Shown here: positions 25,650-35,147 of the stretch, piece by piece
Position numbering within the stretch: position 1 is the stretch's first letter
How the letters are laid out: each line of letters starts with the position of its first letter
NCBI RefSeq assembly: GCF_000725495.1
Contig: NZ_JNZD01000033.1
Location: 3,895-67,894, forward strand
Reading direction: 5' to 3'
Source of the DNA: Streptomyces aureus
Lineage (GTDB): Bacteria > Actinomycetota > Actinomycetes > Streptomycetales > Streptomycetaceae
Length of the DNA: 64,000 bases
Program-made: the position numbers and the translations under genes
The notes under the pieces: generated by a model
Database searches by the model: none
The model's input: only the letters and a program-made list of their open reading frames with translations
What the model was told of the DNA's origin: nothing

Positions 25650-28172
25650 TCACATCACGGTGCCGCCCGAGGCCGTCGCGGATCCCGACCCGGCCGACGT
25701 GTGCGCCGACGCGCCGCTCGGCACGGGGCCGCTCGCGGAGTCGGTGGTCGCCGGTGACGTCGAGGTGGAGGTCGCGGACGGCGAGGTGGACGGCGAGGGG
25801 CTCGTGGACTTCGTCGGGGTCGAGGACGGCGAGGCGCTCTGCGACTTCGTCGGGGTCGAGGACGGCCGGTGCGTGGGCCGCTTCGACGGGGACGCCGACG
25901 ACGACTTCGAGGGCCTGCTCGTGGCGCTGCGCGTGCCGCTCGGCTCGCCGGAGGGCCGCGGGCTCGCCGTGGCCGAGGCCGTCGGGTCGTCCGAGGTGCC
26001 GTAGGAGCCGTCGGGGCCCGGGTCGCTGGGGGACGCCACGGCGCCGGGAGAGGAGTCGTCGCCCTTCTTCGGGGTGTCCGCGCCGAGGCTGTCGTCCTGG
26101 GCGTCCTGGGTGGCCGACGGGTTGACGCCGACCTTCTCCGTCGGCGTCCCGTTGTCGTGGTTCGAGGTCGCGCCGAGGGTCACGACGGTCCCGAGGACGG
26201 CCACGAGGAGCGTTCCCGCGCCCGCGGCCACCATGTTGCGCCGGGTGCCGGAGACCAGCCGCCCCACGACGCCCCGCGGCTTGGCCGCGGGGCCGCCGGG
26301 GCGGCCCGGGTGGCCGAGCAGCGTGACGGTCTCGCCCGACGCGTCGATGCGCGGGTGGGCGGCCGGGACGCCGCCGGGCGGCGACATCGACTCCTCGTGG
26401 CGCGCGTCGGGTATCTCCTCGCCCGCCGGGGTGCGCCCGGAGGTGAGCTGGAGGGTGCCGGAGCGGTCGGTGACCAGCGCGAGCGCGCGGCGGCCGGCGG
26501 TGGACCCGCGCTTGTCGGCGACCTCGCCGCGCATGGCGACGGAGGCCTCCAGCTCCGCCCTGGCCCGGTCCAGCTGGTGGCCGCAGAGCGCGAGGACACC
26601 CAACTCGTGGTGGAAATAGGCCTGTTCCGCCACGTCGCCGGCCAGCTCGGAGGCCTCGACGCCGAGGCGCAGGACGCGCTCCCAGGCGCTCCAGTGCAGT
26701 CCCGAGGCGAAGGCCGGGGCGGCCTTGCGGGCGAGCTGGACGGAGACGGCGTCCTCGTCCTCCTCGTCCAGCGGGGCGGTCGTGACGGGCACGAGCACGT
26801 CGAGGGCGGCCAGCACCGCGTCGGCCTCGGCGCAGACCCGCTCCGGGGTGACCGAGGGGTGCCCGGCCCACCAGGCGTAGTGGCGGGCGGCGGCCAGCGC
26901 GCTCTCCTGGAGCGTGTCCGCGTAGCCGGAGGCCTCCAGCTGGGCCTGCACCCCGGCGGCGAGCCGGTAGCGGGGGCCGACCGGGGAGACCAGCGCGCAG
27001 CCCGCGAGTTCGGCGAGCGCGGCGTCGGCGTGGGTGTCGCCCACGAGCGCGGGCAGATGGGCCTGGTGGGGCACCTCGCCGCCGAGCGCGACCGCGAAGC
27101 GCAGGGTGGCGCGCGCCGACTCGCTGAGCCGGGAGGCGAGCAGGGCCGCGGGCGCGGCGCCCTCGGCGAGGGAGGGCAGCGGCAGCTCCTGGCCGTCGCC
27201 GGCCTCGAAGCGCGCGTCGGCGGGGGCCTCCTGGAAGACCCCGTAGTCGTCGAAGGCCTCCTCTCCGGCCCGCTGCCGGTCGCGCTGCCGCAGCAGCGCC
27301 CCGGCCTGGATGAAGCGCAGGGGCAGCCCCTCGGACTCGAACCAGAGGTCGCCGGCCCAGTTGGACTCGTCCTCGGTCAGGACGCGTCCGACGGCGCGCT
27401 CCAGCAGTTCGAGGCCGCCGCTGCGGTCGAGGCCGCCGAGGGCGACCTCCTCGAGTTCGGCCTGGGCGGTGGGGGCAGGCGCGTCGGGGGTGGCGGCGAT
27501 CAGGAAGGCGCACTCGGGGGTGGCGTCGAGCAGCAGGTCGAGGTCGCCGCCGCCGATCTCCGCGTCGTCGATGACGACGACGGCGCCGATCTCACGGACG
27601 AGCAGGAGCAGGTCGTCGTGGTCGGGGCGGTGCAGAGGGGCTTCGTAGACGGCGGCGAAGAGGTCGTACAGCACGTCGCTCGCGGTGCGGCCGTAGCCGG
27701 AGAGGCGGACGACGCCGTCGGGGGCGAGGTCCGCGCAGTCGTCGGCGACGGCGTCCAGCAGGACGGTGCGGCCCGATCCCGGGGGGCCGGTGAGCCGTGC
27801 CGAGCGCCCGCGCGCGAGGAGGCGTACGAGCCGCTCACGCTCCTCCTCGCGTTCGAGGAGCGGCAGCCGGGGCCGGGCCGGTCCGGGCGGGGCGGGGGGT
27901 GTCGCGGCGCGGGCCAGTTCGGCGCGGGCGGCGGGGTCGTGCTTGACCGGCGGCCGGGGCCGCTCGTGCGGCGGGCAGTTCTCGATCTCGCTGCCGTCGA
28001 CGGGGTTGACGGTCAGCGCGAATTCGCCGGTGACGAGCCTGACCGTGCGGACGGGCGCGGGTTTGTGCTGGCCGAGGTCGGCCGCGAGCGGGTCGCGCGG
28101 CGGGCGCGGACGAGACACCTGGCCGTCGTCCTCGTGGCCGTACTCCTCGGATCCCCGGTTGATCGGGTCCAT
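25650..28172 (-). CDS. Membrane-anchored STAND/AAA-type ATPase-like protein with Ser/Thr/Pro tail
   Basis: An 840-residue protein with three parts. The N-terminal 100 residues are polar and Pro-rich. The P-loop domain has GPPGSGRT (129-136) and a Walker-B-like AVVVIDDAE (about 197-205). A helical repeat region with Ala-rich helices runs to about 600. One membrane helix (about 645-666, MVAAGAGTLLVAVLGTVVTL) is followed by about 170 residues of Ser/Thr/Pro/Lys, presumably outside the cell. Walker A has Arg in place of the catalytic Lys, so ATP hydrolysis is doubtful. The start ATG 28172 follows a GGGGGG stretch. It looks like a signalling or wall-sensing protein; no ligand or partner is evident. 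Confidence 0.7.
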   Translation of the reverse strand: MDPINRGSEEYGHEDDGQVSRPRPPRDPLAADLGQHKPAPVRTVRLVTGEFALTVNPVDGSEIENCPPHERPRPPVKHDPAARAELARAATPPAPPGPARPRLPLLEREEERERLVRLLARGRSARLTGPPGSGRTVLLDAVADDCADLAPDGVVRLSGYGRTASDVLYDLFAAVYEAPLHRPDHDDLLLLVREIGAVVVIDDAEIGGGDLDLLLDATPECAFLIAATPDAPAPTAQAELEEVALGGLDRSGGLELLERAVGRVLTEDESNWAGDLWFESEGLPLRFIQAGALLRQRDRQRAGEEAFDDYGVFQEAPADARFEAGDGQELPLPSLAEGAAPAALLASRLSESARATLRFAVALGGEVPHQAHLPALVGDTHADAALAELAGCALVSPVGPRYRLAAGVQAQLEASGYADTLQESALAAARHYAWWAGHPSVTPERVCAEADAVLAALDVLVPVTTAPLDEEDEDAVSVQLARKAAPAFASGLHWSAWERVLRLGVEASELAGDVAEQAYFHHELGVLALCGHQLDRARAELEASVAMRGEVADKRGSTAGRRALALVTDRSGTLQLTSGRTPAGEEIPDARHEESMSPPGGVPAAHPRIDASGETVTLLGHPGRPGGPAAKPRGVVGRLVSGTRRNMVAAGAGTLLVAVLGTVVTLGATSNHDNGTPTEKVGVNPSATQDAQDDSLGADTPKKGDDSSPGAVASPSDPGPDGSYGTSDDPTASATASPRPSGEPSGTRSATSRPSKSSSASPSKRPTHRPSSTPTKSQSASPSSTPTKSTSPSPSTSPSATSTSTSPATTDSASGPVPSGASAHTSAGSGSATASGGTVM
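25807..25866. repeat. 24-bp direct repeat in the Ser/Thr/Pro tail
   Basis: A 24-bp sequence at 25807-25830 is repeated exactly at 25843-25866, a 36-bp period in frame. In the protein this gives two SSTPTKS blocks 12 residues apart. It shows that the extracellular tail grows by repeat duplication and may vary in length between strains. Confidence 0.7.
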
Positions 28173-28260
28173 GTTCCAAGCCCCCCAAAAGCGTCGTGTG
28201 CCGATGCCCTCCCGGCCTGGCTGCACAGCGCTTGGTCGCTTCTGGTCCGGTGCCCGCTCG

Positions 28261-28292
28261 TAGGGTTTCGGTCGGCGGGCAGCCGAACCCTA
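28261..28292. promoter_or_regulatory. Inverted repeat upstream of the ATPase-like gene
   Basis: TAGGGTTTCGG (28261-28271) faces CCGAACCCTA (28283-28292), ten matching bases with one bulged T, about 90 bp before the start at 28172. It could be a regulator site or a leader hairpin. The surrounding 268-bp gap has no gene. Confidence 0.4.
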
Positions 28293-28440
28293 AACCTTCG
28301 CACAGTATTCAGGAACAGGCGGGGTACCGCGCCGTCCGAACCGTCACAGCTTCATGAGGATTGTGCACGTGGCGGGCCGAATGCGCCGGTCGGGGCGCGT
28401 ACGCCGTCGCGCACGCGGAGCGATGAGGAGCGCGCCCGGG

Positions 28441-28764
28441 TCAGACCCGGGGCAGGGACTCGACCCCGATGCCGCCCTCGATCGCCAGGATCCGGTGCAG
28501 CCGGGTGGCCACCAGCAGGCGCTGCATCTGGGCCGGCACGCCGCGCAGCACGAGCCGCCGGCCGCACCTCCCGGCGCGTCGGTGGGCCCCCATGATCACG
28601 CCGAGCCCGGTCGCGTCCCAGGAGTCCAGCTCCGACAGGTCCAGCACCAGGTCTCCGGCTCCGTCGTCGACGGCCGAGTGCAGGACTGTACGGGCGTCCG
28701 CCGCGCTGCGTACGTCGAGGCGGCCCCCGACGACCAGTTCGGCGTGGTCGCCCCTGATGTACAT
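28441..28764 (-). CDS. STAS-domain anti-sigma factor antagonist-like protein
   Basis: A 107-residue single STAS domain. It begins MYIRGDHAELVVGGRLDVRSA and contains DLVLDLSELDSWDATGLGVIMGAHRRA, the loop in which SpoIIAA-type antagonists are phosphorylated. The usual Ser is Thr here (T52 in DATGLG). It probably binds a serine kinase anti-sigma factor in a partner-switching pathway that releases a sigma factor; neither partner is nearby. The ATG at 28764 has GGGGAG upstream. It sits between the ATPase-like gene and the dehydrogenase gene with its own 215-bp upstream region. Confidence 0.85.
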   Translation of the reverse strand: MYIRGDHAELVVGGRLDVRSAADARTVLHSAVDDGAGDLVLDLSELDSWDATGLGVIMGAHRRAGRCGRRLVLRGVPAQMQRLLVATRLHRILAIEGGIGVESLPRV

Positions 28765-28942
28765 ATGCGCTCCCCGAGAATCTGTCTCGTAACTCCGCGT
28801 GTGTCTGTTTCCGCGTCTTCGCGTCTGCATGTTGTGCATGGACTGACTGCCTGAGGGCCCCGGAGGTTGCCGTCTGTAAGCGAACCGATACCGAATTCAC
28901 CTCATGGAGTGACATCCGGAGGTGCGCACGGTGTCCGTGGCA

Positions 28943-28974
28943 CATGCGGCGGCCGGGGTCCCGGCCGCCGCATG
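28943..28974. terminator. Perfect 14-bp hairpin terminator
   Basis: CATGCGGCGGCCGG (28943-28956) pairs perfectly with 28961-28974 around a four-base loop. It lies five bases beyond the dehydrogenase stop on the minus strand. Confidence 0.85.
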
Positions 28975-28979
28975 ATCGT

Positions 28980-29828
28980 TCAGTGCTTGTAGAAGCCCTG
29001 CCCGCTCTTGCGCCCGATGTCACCGGCGTCAACCATCCGGCGCATCAGCTCCGGCGGGGCGAACTTCTCGTCCTGGGTCTCGGTGTAGATGTTGCCGGTG
29101 GCGTGCAGCAGGATGTCGACGCCCGTGAGGTCGGCGGTGGCCAGCGGCCCCATGGCGTGGCCGAAGCCCAGCCGGCAGGCGAGGTCGATGTCCTCGGCGG
29201 TGGCCACGCCCGACTCGTACAGCTTCGTCGCCTCGACGACGAGGGCCGAGATGAGACGGGTGGTGACGAAGCCGGCGACGTCGCGGTTGACGACGATGCA
29301 GGTCTTGCCGACCGACTCGCTGAACTCCCGTGCGCGGGCGAGGGTTTCGTCGCTGGTCTTGTAGCCGCGGACCAGCTCGACGAGCTGCATCATCGGGACC
29401 GGCGAGAAGAAGTGCACGCCGACGACCCGCTCCGGGTGCTCCGTGGCCGCCGCGATCTTGGTGATCGGGATCGCGGAGGTGTTGGAGGCCAGCACGGCGT
29501 CGGGGCGGACGATCTTGTCGAGCGCCCGGAAGATCTCGTGCTTGACCTCGAGCTTCTCGAAGACCGCCTCGACGACGATGTCCGCGTCGGCGGCGGCGTC
29601 CAGGTCGGTGGTCGCCGTGATGCGCGCGATCGCGGCGTCCGCGTCGGCGGCTTCGAGCTTGCCCTTGCTCACGAACTTGTCGTACGACGCCCTGATGCCG
29701 TCGAGGCCGCGGTTCAGCGCCTCGTCGGTGACATCGCGCAGAACGACGTCCCAGCCCGCCTGCGCGGAGACCTGGGCGATTCCGGACCCCATCAGTCCGG
29801 CTCCGATGACGGCAAGCTTCCCAGCCAC
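28980..29828 (-). CDS. 3-hydroxybutyryl-CoA (3-hydroxyacyl-CoA) dehydrogenase
   Basis: A 282-residue two-domain dehydrogenase. The Rossmann motif GAGLMGSG is at 9-16, and the catalytic and substrate motifs SNTSAIPITKIA, VVGVHFFSPVPMMQLVE and NRDVAGFVTTRL follow, ending GRKSGQGFYKH. It oxidises 3-hydroxybutyryl-CoA with NAD(P) and would act after the thiolase at 9062 in acetoacetyl-CoA metabolism. The start is GTG at 29828 with GGGAG upstream; TACTCT (29872-29877, minus strand) is a possible -10. Monocistronic, closed by a strong terminator. hbd and paaH are used for relatives. Confidence 0.93.
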   Translation of the reverse strand: MAGKLAVIGAGLMGSGIAQVSAQAGWDVVLRDVTDEALNRGLDGIRASYDKFVSKGKLEAADADAAIARITATTDLDAAADADIVVEAVFEKLEVKHEIFRALDKIVRPDAVLASNTSAIPITKIAAATEHPERVVGVHFFSPVPMMQLVELVRGYKTSDETLARAREFSESVGKTCIVVNRDVAGFVTTRLISALVVEATKLYESGVATAEDIDLACRLGFGHAMGPLATADLTGVDILLHATGNIYTETQDEKFAPPELMRRMVDAGDIGRKSGQGFYKH

Positions 29829-29921
29829 TCAGACTCCCTTAACACGCTGCTTGTGTATGCCTCTTCGGCGGAGAGTAGCGTTCGGAAGGGGGCGTGAAAC
29901 CCGTAAGTAACGCGTGTCACG

Positions 29922-29938
29922 GTCTCAGGGCGTGAGAC
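29922..29938. terminator. Small hairpin after the TetR gene
   Basis: GTCTCA (29922-29927) pairs with TGAGAC (29933-29938) across five bases, 40 bp past the TetR stop on the minus strand. A modest terminator that could also belong to the dehydrogenase promoter region. Confidence 0.45.
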
Positions 29939-29978
29939 ACCCGTCACGTCCGGTCCGGGGTGCCGACGGGCCGGGCCG

Positions 29979-30617
29979 TCACTCCGCCCGTACGGCGTAG
30001 CCGCGGACCTTCGGGCTCAGCAGCTCCTCGATCTCGTCGAGCAGGACGAGCACCTCGCGCGAGACCTCGCCGGGGGCGCGGCCCGCCCTCATCTCGCGGG
30101 CGATGACCTTCGCGACCGTCTGGTATGCCCAGTCGATCTGGCCCGCGACGAGGCCGGGCAGCGGGTCTCCGGGCGGCGCGCCGGTCTCCTCGCGCAGGGC
30201 CTCCTCCAGGTTCTCCAGCGCCTCCTGGCCGATCTCCCACAGCCGCGAGCGGAGCGCGGGGGCCTCGTCGACGACCTGGAGGAAGCGGGCGGTCCCGGTG
30301 GCGAGGCCGATCCGGGGCGAGGCCGCCTCCACCTCCTCGCGCAGCTCGCGCAGGACGGCGTCCGCGGCCGACTCGCCCTTCGCGCGGCCGCGCACCCAGC
30401 GGGCCGACCGCTCCACCAGCGCGGCGGAGCGGTCGAGGAAGAGGTCCTCCTTGGCCGGGAAGTAGTTGTAGACGGTGTTCACGGAGACGTTCGCGGCCTC
30501 GGCGACCTCCGCGACCTTCACCGCGTCGAAGCCCCGCTCCAGGAACAGGCCCGTGGCGACATCGGAGATGTACTGCCGGGTCTGCCGCTTCTTCCGCTCC
30601 CTGAGCCCCTCGGTCAT
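29979..30617 (-). CDS. TetR-family repressor, divergent from the DrrAB-type exporter
   Basis: A 212-residue TetR protein. The N-terminal helix-turn-helix is LRERKKRQTRQYISDVATGLFLERGFDAVKVAEVAEAANVS, with the usual VYNYFPAKEDLF after it. The C-terminal ligand domain is diverged, as is normal. It is transcribed away from an ABC exporter pair, and the 80-bp spacer contains a perfect 6-bp inverted repeat. It therefore probably represses the exporter and itself until an exported compound binds. The ATG at 30617 is the best start. The ligand is unknown. Confidence 0.9.
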   Translation of the reverse strand: MTEGLRERKKRQTRQYISDVATGLFLERGFDAVKVAEVAEAANVSVNTVYNYFPAKEDLFLDRSAALVERSARWVRGRAKGESAADAVLRELREEVEAASPRIGLATGTARFLQVVDEAPALRSRLWEIGQEALENLEEALREETGAPPGDPLPGLVAGQIDWAYQTVAKVIAREMRAGRAPGEVSREVLVLLDEIEELLSPKVRGYAVRAE

Positions 30618-30656
30618 GAACGCATCGTAGCCCTCGCTGGAGCTTCTGAATTTTTG

Positions 30657-30682
30657 GAGTCATTGCAAATTTTCAGTGACTC
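30657..30682. promoter_or_regulatory. Probable TetR operator in the tetR-exporter spacer
   Basis: GAGTCA (30657-30662) and TGACTC (30677-30682) are a perfect inverted repeat around an AT-rich 14-bp centre. The site overlaps TTGCAA (30663-30668), a possible -35 for the exporter genes starting at 30698. The spacing fits a TetR dimer and would regulate both directions. Confidence 0.6.
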
Positions 30683-30697
30683 TGTTTTTCTGGGGCC

Positions 30698-31477
30698 ATG
30701 GCAATCATCAGTACGGCCGGTCTGGCCCGTACCTTCGCGACGAAGCGGGGCCCGGTCGAGGCGGTGCGCGGGATCGACCTCACGGTGCGGCCCGGCGAGA
30801 TCCTCGGCCTCCTCGGCCCGAACGGCGCGGGCAAGACCACCACCCTCAAGATGCTCACCACCCTGCTCGCCCCCACCGGCGGCGCGGCGACGGTCGCGGG
30901 CTGCGACCTGGTCACCGACCCGGCCGGGGTGCGCCGCGCCTGCGGCTACGTGGCCCAGTCGGGCGGCGTCGACCCGCAGGTGACGGTGCGGGAGGAACTC
31001 CTCACCCAGGGACGGCTGTACCGGCTGTCGAGGCCGCGGGCGGCCGCGCGGGCCGCGGACCTGGCCGAGGAGCTCGGCCTCGCCGACGTCCTTGACCGCA
31101 GGACCGCCGCGCTCTCCGGCGGCCAGCGGCGGCGCCTGGACCTCGCCCTCGGCCTCGTCCACCGTCCCGAGGTGCTCTTCCTCGACGAACCGACCACCGG
31201 GCTCGACCCCGGCAGCCGCGCCGGACTGTGGGACCTCGTCCGCCGGCTGCGCGACACCCACGGCACCACGGTCTTCCTCACCACCCACCACCTCGACGAG
31301 GCGGACGCGCTCGCCGACCGGATCGTGATCGTCGACCGGGGAGTCGTGGCCGCCGACGGCACGCCGGCCGCGCTGAAGCTGGCCCACTGCGGCTCCCTCG
31401 ACGCGACCCTCCAGGACACCTTCCTCGCCGTCACCGGCCGCGGCCCCGCGCCCGCCGCCGCCCCCACCGCCGTTTAG
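30698..31477 (+). CDS. DrrA-like ABC exporter ATPase
   Basis: A 259-residue ATPase with Walker A GPNGAGKTT (40-48), signature LSGGQRRRLDLALGL (139-153) and Walker B LFLDEPTTGLDP (160-171). It belongs to the DrrA/daunorubicin-resistance type that pairs with ABC-2 permeases for export of drugs or lipids. It is shorter than typical DrrA because the C-terminal extension is minimal. The permease gene follows 13 bp later. It is divergent from the TetR gene and likely controlled by it. The ATG lacks a clear ribosome-binding site. Confidence 0.9.
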   Translation: MAIISTAGLARTFATKRGPVEAVRGIDLTVRPGEILGLLGPNGAGKTTTLKMLTTLLAPTGGAATVAGCDLVTDPAGVRRACGYVAQSGGVDPQVTVREELLTQGRLYRLSRPRAAARAADLAEELGLADVLDRRTAALSGGQRRRLDLALGLVHRPEVLFLDEPTTGLDPGSRAGLWDLVRRLRDTHGTTVFLTTHHLDEADALADRIVIVDRGVVAADGTPAALKLAHCGSLDATLQDTFLAVTGRGPAPAAAPTAV

Positions 31478-31490
31478 GACGGAGCCGCCG

Positions 31491-32240
31491 ATGCTCGTGC
31501 ACGACACCGCCCTGATCTTCGGGCGCTACGCCCGCCAGACCCTGCGTTCGCGTCTCGCGATGTTCTTCGGGGTCCTCGCGCCGCTGCTCCACCTGCTCTT
31601 CTTCGGCCCGCTCCTGACCCGGCTGCCGCTCGGTGCCCGGGGCTCCTCCTGGCAGATCCTGGTCCCCGGCCTGCTGCTCCAACTGGCCCTGTTCGGCGCC
31701 GCGTTCTCAGGGTTCTCGGTCATCGTCGAGAAGAACCTGGGCGTCGTGGACCGGATGCGGGCCACCCCCGTGAGCCGGCTCGCGCTGCTGCTGGGCCGCG
31801 TCCTGCGCGACGCCGTCGTCCTGGTCCTGCAGTCGGTGCTGTTGGTCCTGGCGGCACTGGTGATGGGCCTGCGCGCGCCGCTCGCCGGCGTCCTGGCCGG
31901 CTTCGCCTTCGTGGGCCTGCTGGCCGTCTCGCTCGCCTCGTTGTCCTGTTCACTGGCCCTGCGCGTGGGCACGCCCCAGGAATTCGGGCCGACCGTCAAC
32001 GCGCTCACGGTGCCGTCCATGCTGCTGTCGGGCCTGATGCTGCCGATGGCGCTCGCCCCGGGCTGGCTGGACGTCCTCTCGCACCTCACGCCGCTGCGCT
32101 ACCTGGTCGACGCGGTGCGCGACGCCTACACGGGCTCGTACGCCACCTCCCACATGCTGTACGGGGTGCTGGTGGCCCTCGGCCTCGCCGCGGTGTCCGT
32201 GACGGTGGGCACACGGGCGTTCCGCGGGGCGAAAGCGTAA
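31491..32240 (+). CDS. DrrB-like ABC-2 permease
   Basis: A 249-residue membrane protein with about six helices. It contains LFGAAFSGFSVIVEKNLGVVDRMRATPVSRLALLLGR, the conserved ABC-2 loop, and LSGLMLPMALAPGWLDVLSHLTPLRYLVDAVRDAYTG, the signature near the C-terminus. It forms the exporter with the preceding ATPase. GGAG lies about 8 bp before the ATG. The adenosyltransferase gene begins 13 bp after its stop, with its own probable promoter at the junction. Confidence 0.9.
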   Translation: MLVHDTALIFGRYARQTLRSRLAMFFGVLAPLLHLLFFGPLLTRLPLGARGSSWQILVPGLLLQLALFGAAFSGFSVIVEKNLGVVDRMRATPVSRLALLLGRVLRDAVVLVLQSVLLVLAALVMGLRAPLAGVLAGFAFVGLLAVSLASLSCSLALRVGTPQEFGPTVNALTVPSMLLSGLMLPMALAPGWLDVLSHLTPLRYLVDAVRDAYTGSYATSHMLYGVLVALGLAAVSVTVGTRAFRGAKA

Positions 32241-32241
32241 T

Positions 32242-32247
32242 TAGGCT
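32242..32247 (+). promoter_or_regulatory. -10 element of the adenosyltransferase gene
   Basis: TAGGCT ends 6 bp before the ATG at 32254, the arrangement expected for a leaderless message. It sits on the stop region of the permease gene, so the adenosyltransferase may be expressed independently of the TetR-controlled exporter. No clear -35 or cobalamin riboswitch is visible. Confidence 0.45.
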
Positions 32248-32253
32248 GGCCCC

Positions 32254-32826
32254 ATGGTCAATCTGACGCGCATCTACACCAGGACCGGCGACCAGGGCAC
32301 CACCGCCCTCGGGGACATGAGCAGGGTCGCCAAGACCGATCTGCGGATCTCGGCGTACGCCGACGCCAACGAGGCGAACGCGGTGATCGGGACGGCGATC
32401 GCGCTCGGCGGCCTGGAGGACGAGGTCGTCGCGGTCCTCACCCGGGTCCAGAACGACCTGTTCGACGTGGGCGCGGACCTGTCGACGCCGGTGGTCGAGG
32501 ACCCCAAGTACCCGCCGCTGCGGGTGGAGCAGTTCTACGTCGACCGGCTGGAGGCGGACTGCGACCTGTTCAACGAGCGGCTGGAGAAGCTCCGCTCGTT
32601 CATCCTGCCCGGCGGCACCGCCGGCGCGGCGCTCCTGCACCAGGCGTGCACGGTCGTGCGCCGGGCCGAGCGCTCGACCTGGGCGGCGCTGGAGGTCCAC
32701 GGCGAGGCGATGAACCCGCTCACCGCCACCTACCTCAACCGGCTCTCGGACCTCCTGTTCATCCTGGCCCGTACGGCGAACAAGGACACCGGGGACGTGC
32801 TGTGGGTCCCCGGCGGGGAACGCTGA
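32254..32826 (+). CDS. PduO-type cob(I)yrinic acid a,c-diamide adenosyltransferase
   Basis: A 190-residue member of the PduO/MMAB family. The ATP-binding N-terminus is TRIYTRTGDQGTTALG; later motifs are ADANEANAVIG, LPGGTAGAALLHQACTVVRRAERS and TYLNRLSDLLFILARTANK. It transfers the adenosyl group from ATP to cob(I)alamin, making the cofactor of methylmalonyl-CoA mutase, which MeaB and Mce in this window also serve. Length is normal. It lies behind the exporter genes but is probably transcribed from its own promoter, and is followed by a very large hairpin. Confidence 0.93.
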   Translation: MVNLTRIYTRTGDQGTTALGDMSRVAKTDLRISAYADANEANAVIGTAIALGGLEDEVVAVLTRVQNDLFDVGADLSTPVVEDPKYPPLRVEQFYVDRLEADCDLFNERLEKLRSFILPGGTAGAALLHQACTVVRRAERSTWAALEVHGEAMNPLTATYLNRLSDLLFILARTANKDTGDVLWVPGGER

Positions 32827-32881
32827 GCACCCGCCGGCCCCACTGACCCCACCCGCACTCACAGCACCAGCAGCACCGAAC

Positions 32882-32940
32882 GAAGGGCGTCCGCGCCGGG
32901 CTCGAAGGATTCTTCGAGCCCGCCGCCGCGGGCGCCCTTC
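32882..32940. terminator. Large nested hairpin terminator
   Basis: GGGCTCGAAG (32898-32907) pairs perfectly with 32912-32921 around GATT. CCGCG (32891-32895) pairs with 32927-32931, and GAAGGGCG (32882-32889) pairs with 32933-32940. The whole 59-bp structure lies 55 bp after the adenosyltransferase stop. Between it and the chitinase promoter (32941-33087) I see no gene. Confidence 0.85.
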
Positions 32941-33087
32941 CCCGTTCCCGCCGAGAGCCCCCGCGGACCTCGGACAGGGACGTGAAGGCCCACGTCAACC
33001 GCCTACCGGACCGTCAGAACCCGATCATCACGCTCCAATACGCCGTGCGCTCAACGGAGTTGAGATGCCATCACGAGAGCGAAACAG

Positions 33088-33129
33088 TGGTCCAGACCTA
33101 TTGACCTGTGGTCCAGACCTTCCTATTCT
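33088..33129 (+). promoter_or_regulatory. Chitinase promoter with two 12-bp direct repeats
   Basis: TGGTCCAGACCT occurs twice, at 33088-33099 and 33109-33120, 21 bp apart (two helical turns). The -35 TTGACC (33101-33106) lies between them and the -10 TATTCT (33124-33129) follows with 17-bp spacing. This is the known Streptomyces chitinase promoter layout: chitin induction, glucose repression and binding by DasR, whose operator resembles each repeat. Transcription should start near 33136. Confidence 0.9.
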
Positions 33130-33197
33130 CACGGCACCGTGGGCGTGAAGGCTCAGTCACGCCCCTTCCTCCCCCAACTCCCCCGAGGAGGCGCGGA

Positions 33198-35024
<1,827 letters not shown>

Positions 35025-35062
35025 TCACCGGCCCGGCCTGAACCCCGATCCACCACGCAAGA

Positions 35063-35098
35063 GAACCGCGGGCAGACCTCAGGGTCTGTCCGCGGTTC
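35063..35098. terminator. 16-bp hairpin terminator after chiC
   Basis: 35063-35078 pairs with 35083-35098 over a TCAG loop, 16 pairs including one G-U. It begins 38 bp past the chitinase stop and separates it from the convergent DUF2550 gene. Confidence 0.85.
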
Positions 35099-35147
35099 GC
35101 TGTTCCGGGGGGCTCAGGCTCAGGTGACGTTCACCCTCCCCCAACCG

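Noticed and set aside
16158..32240. A secondary-metabolite gene cluster suggested by three ABC exporters, a TetR and an oxidoreductase
   Set aside because: No polyketide, peptide or terpene synthase or tailoring set is present; the genes are scattered among housekeeping genes in separate units.
32898..32921. A tRNA T-arm-like stretch containing TTCGAGCCC
   Set aside because: It is one arm of the large terminator hairpin; no acceptor stem, D-arm or anticodon arm can be built around it. No tRNA was found anywhere in the window.
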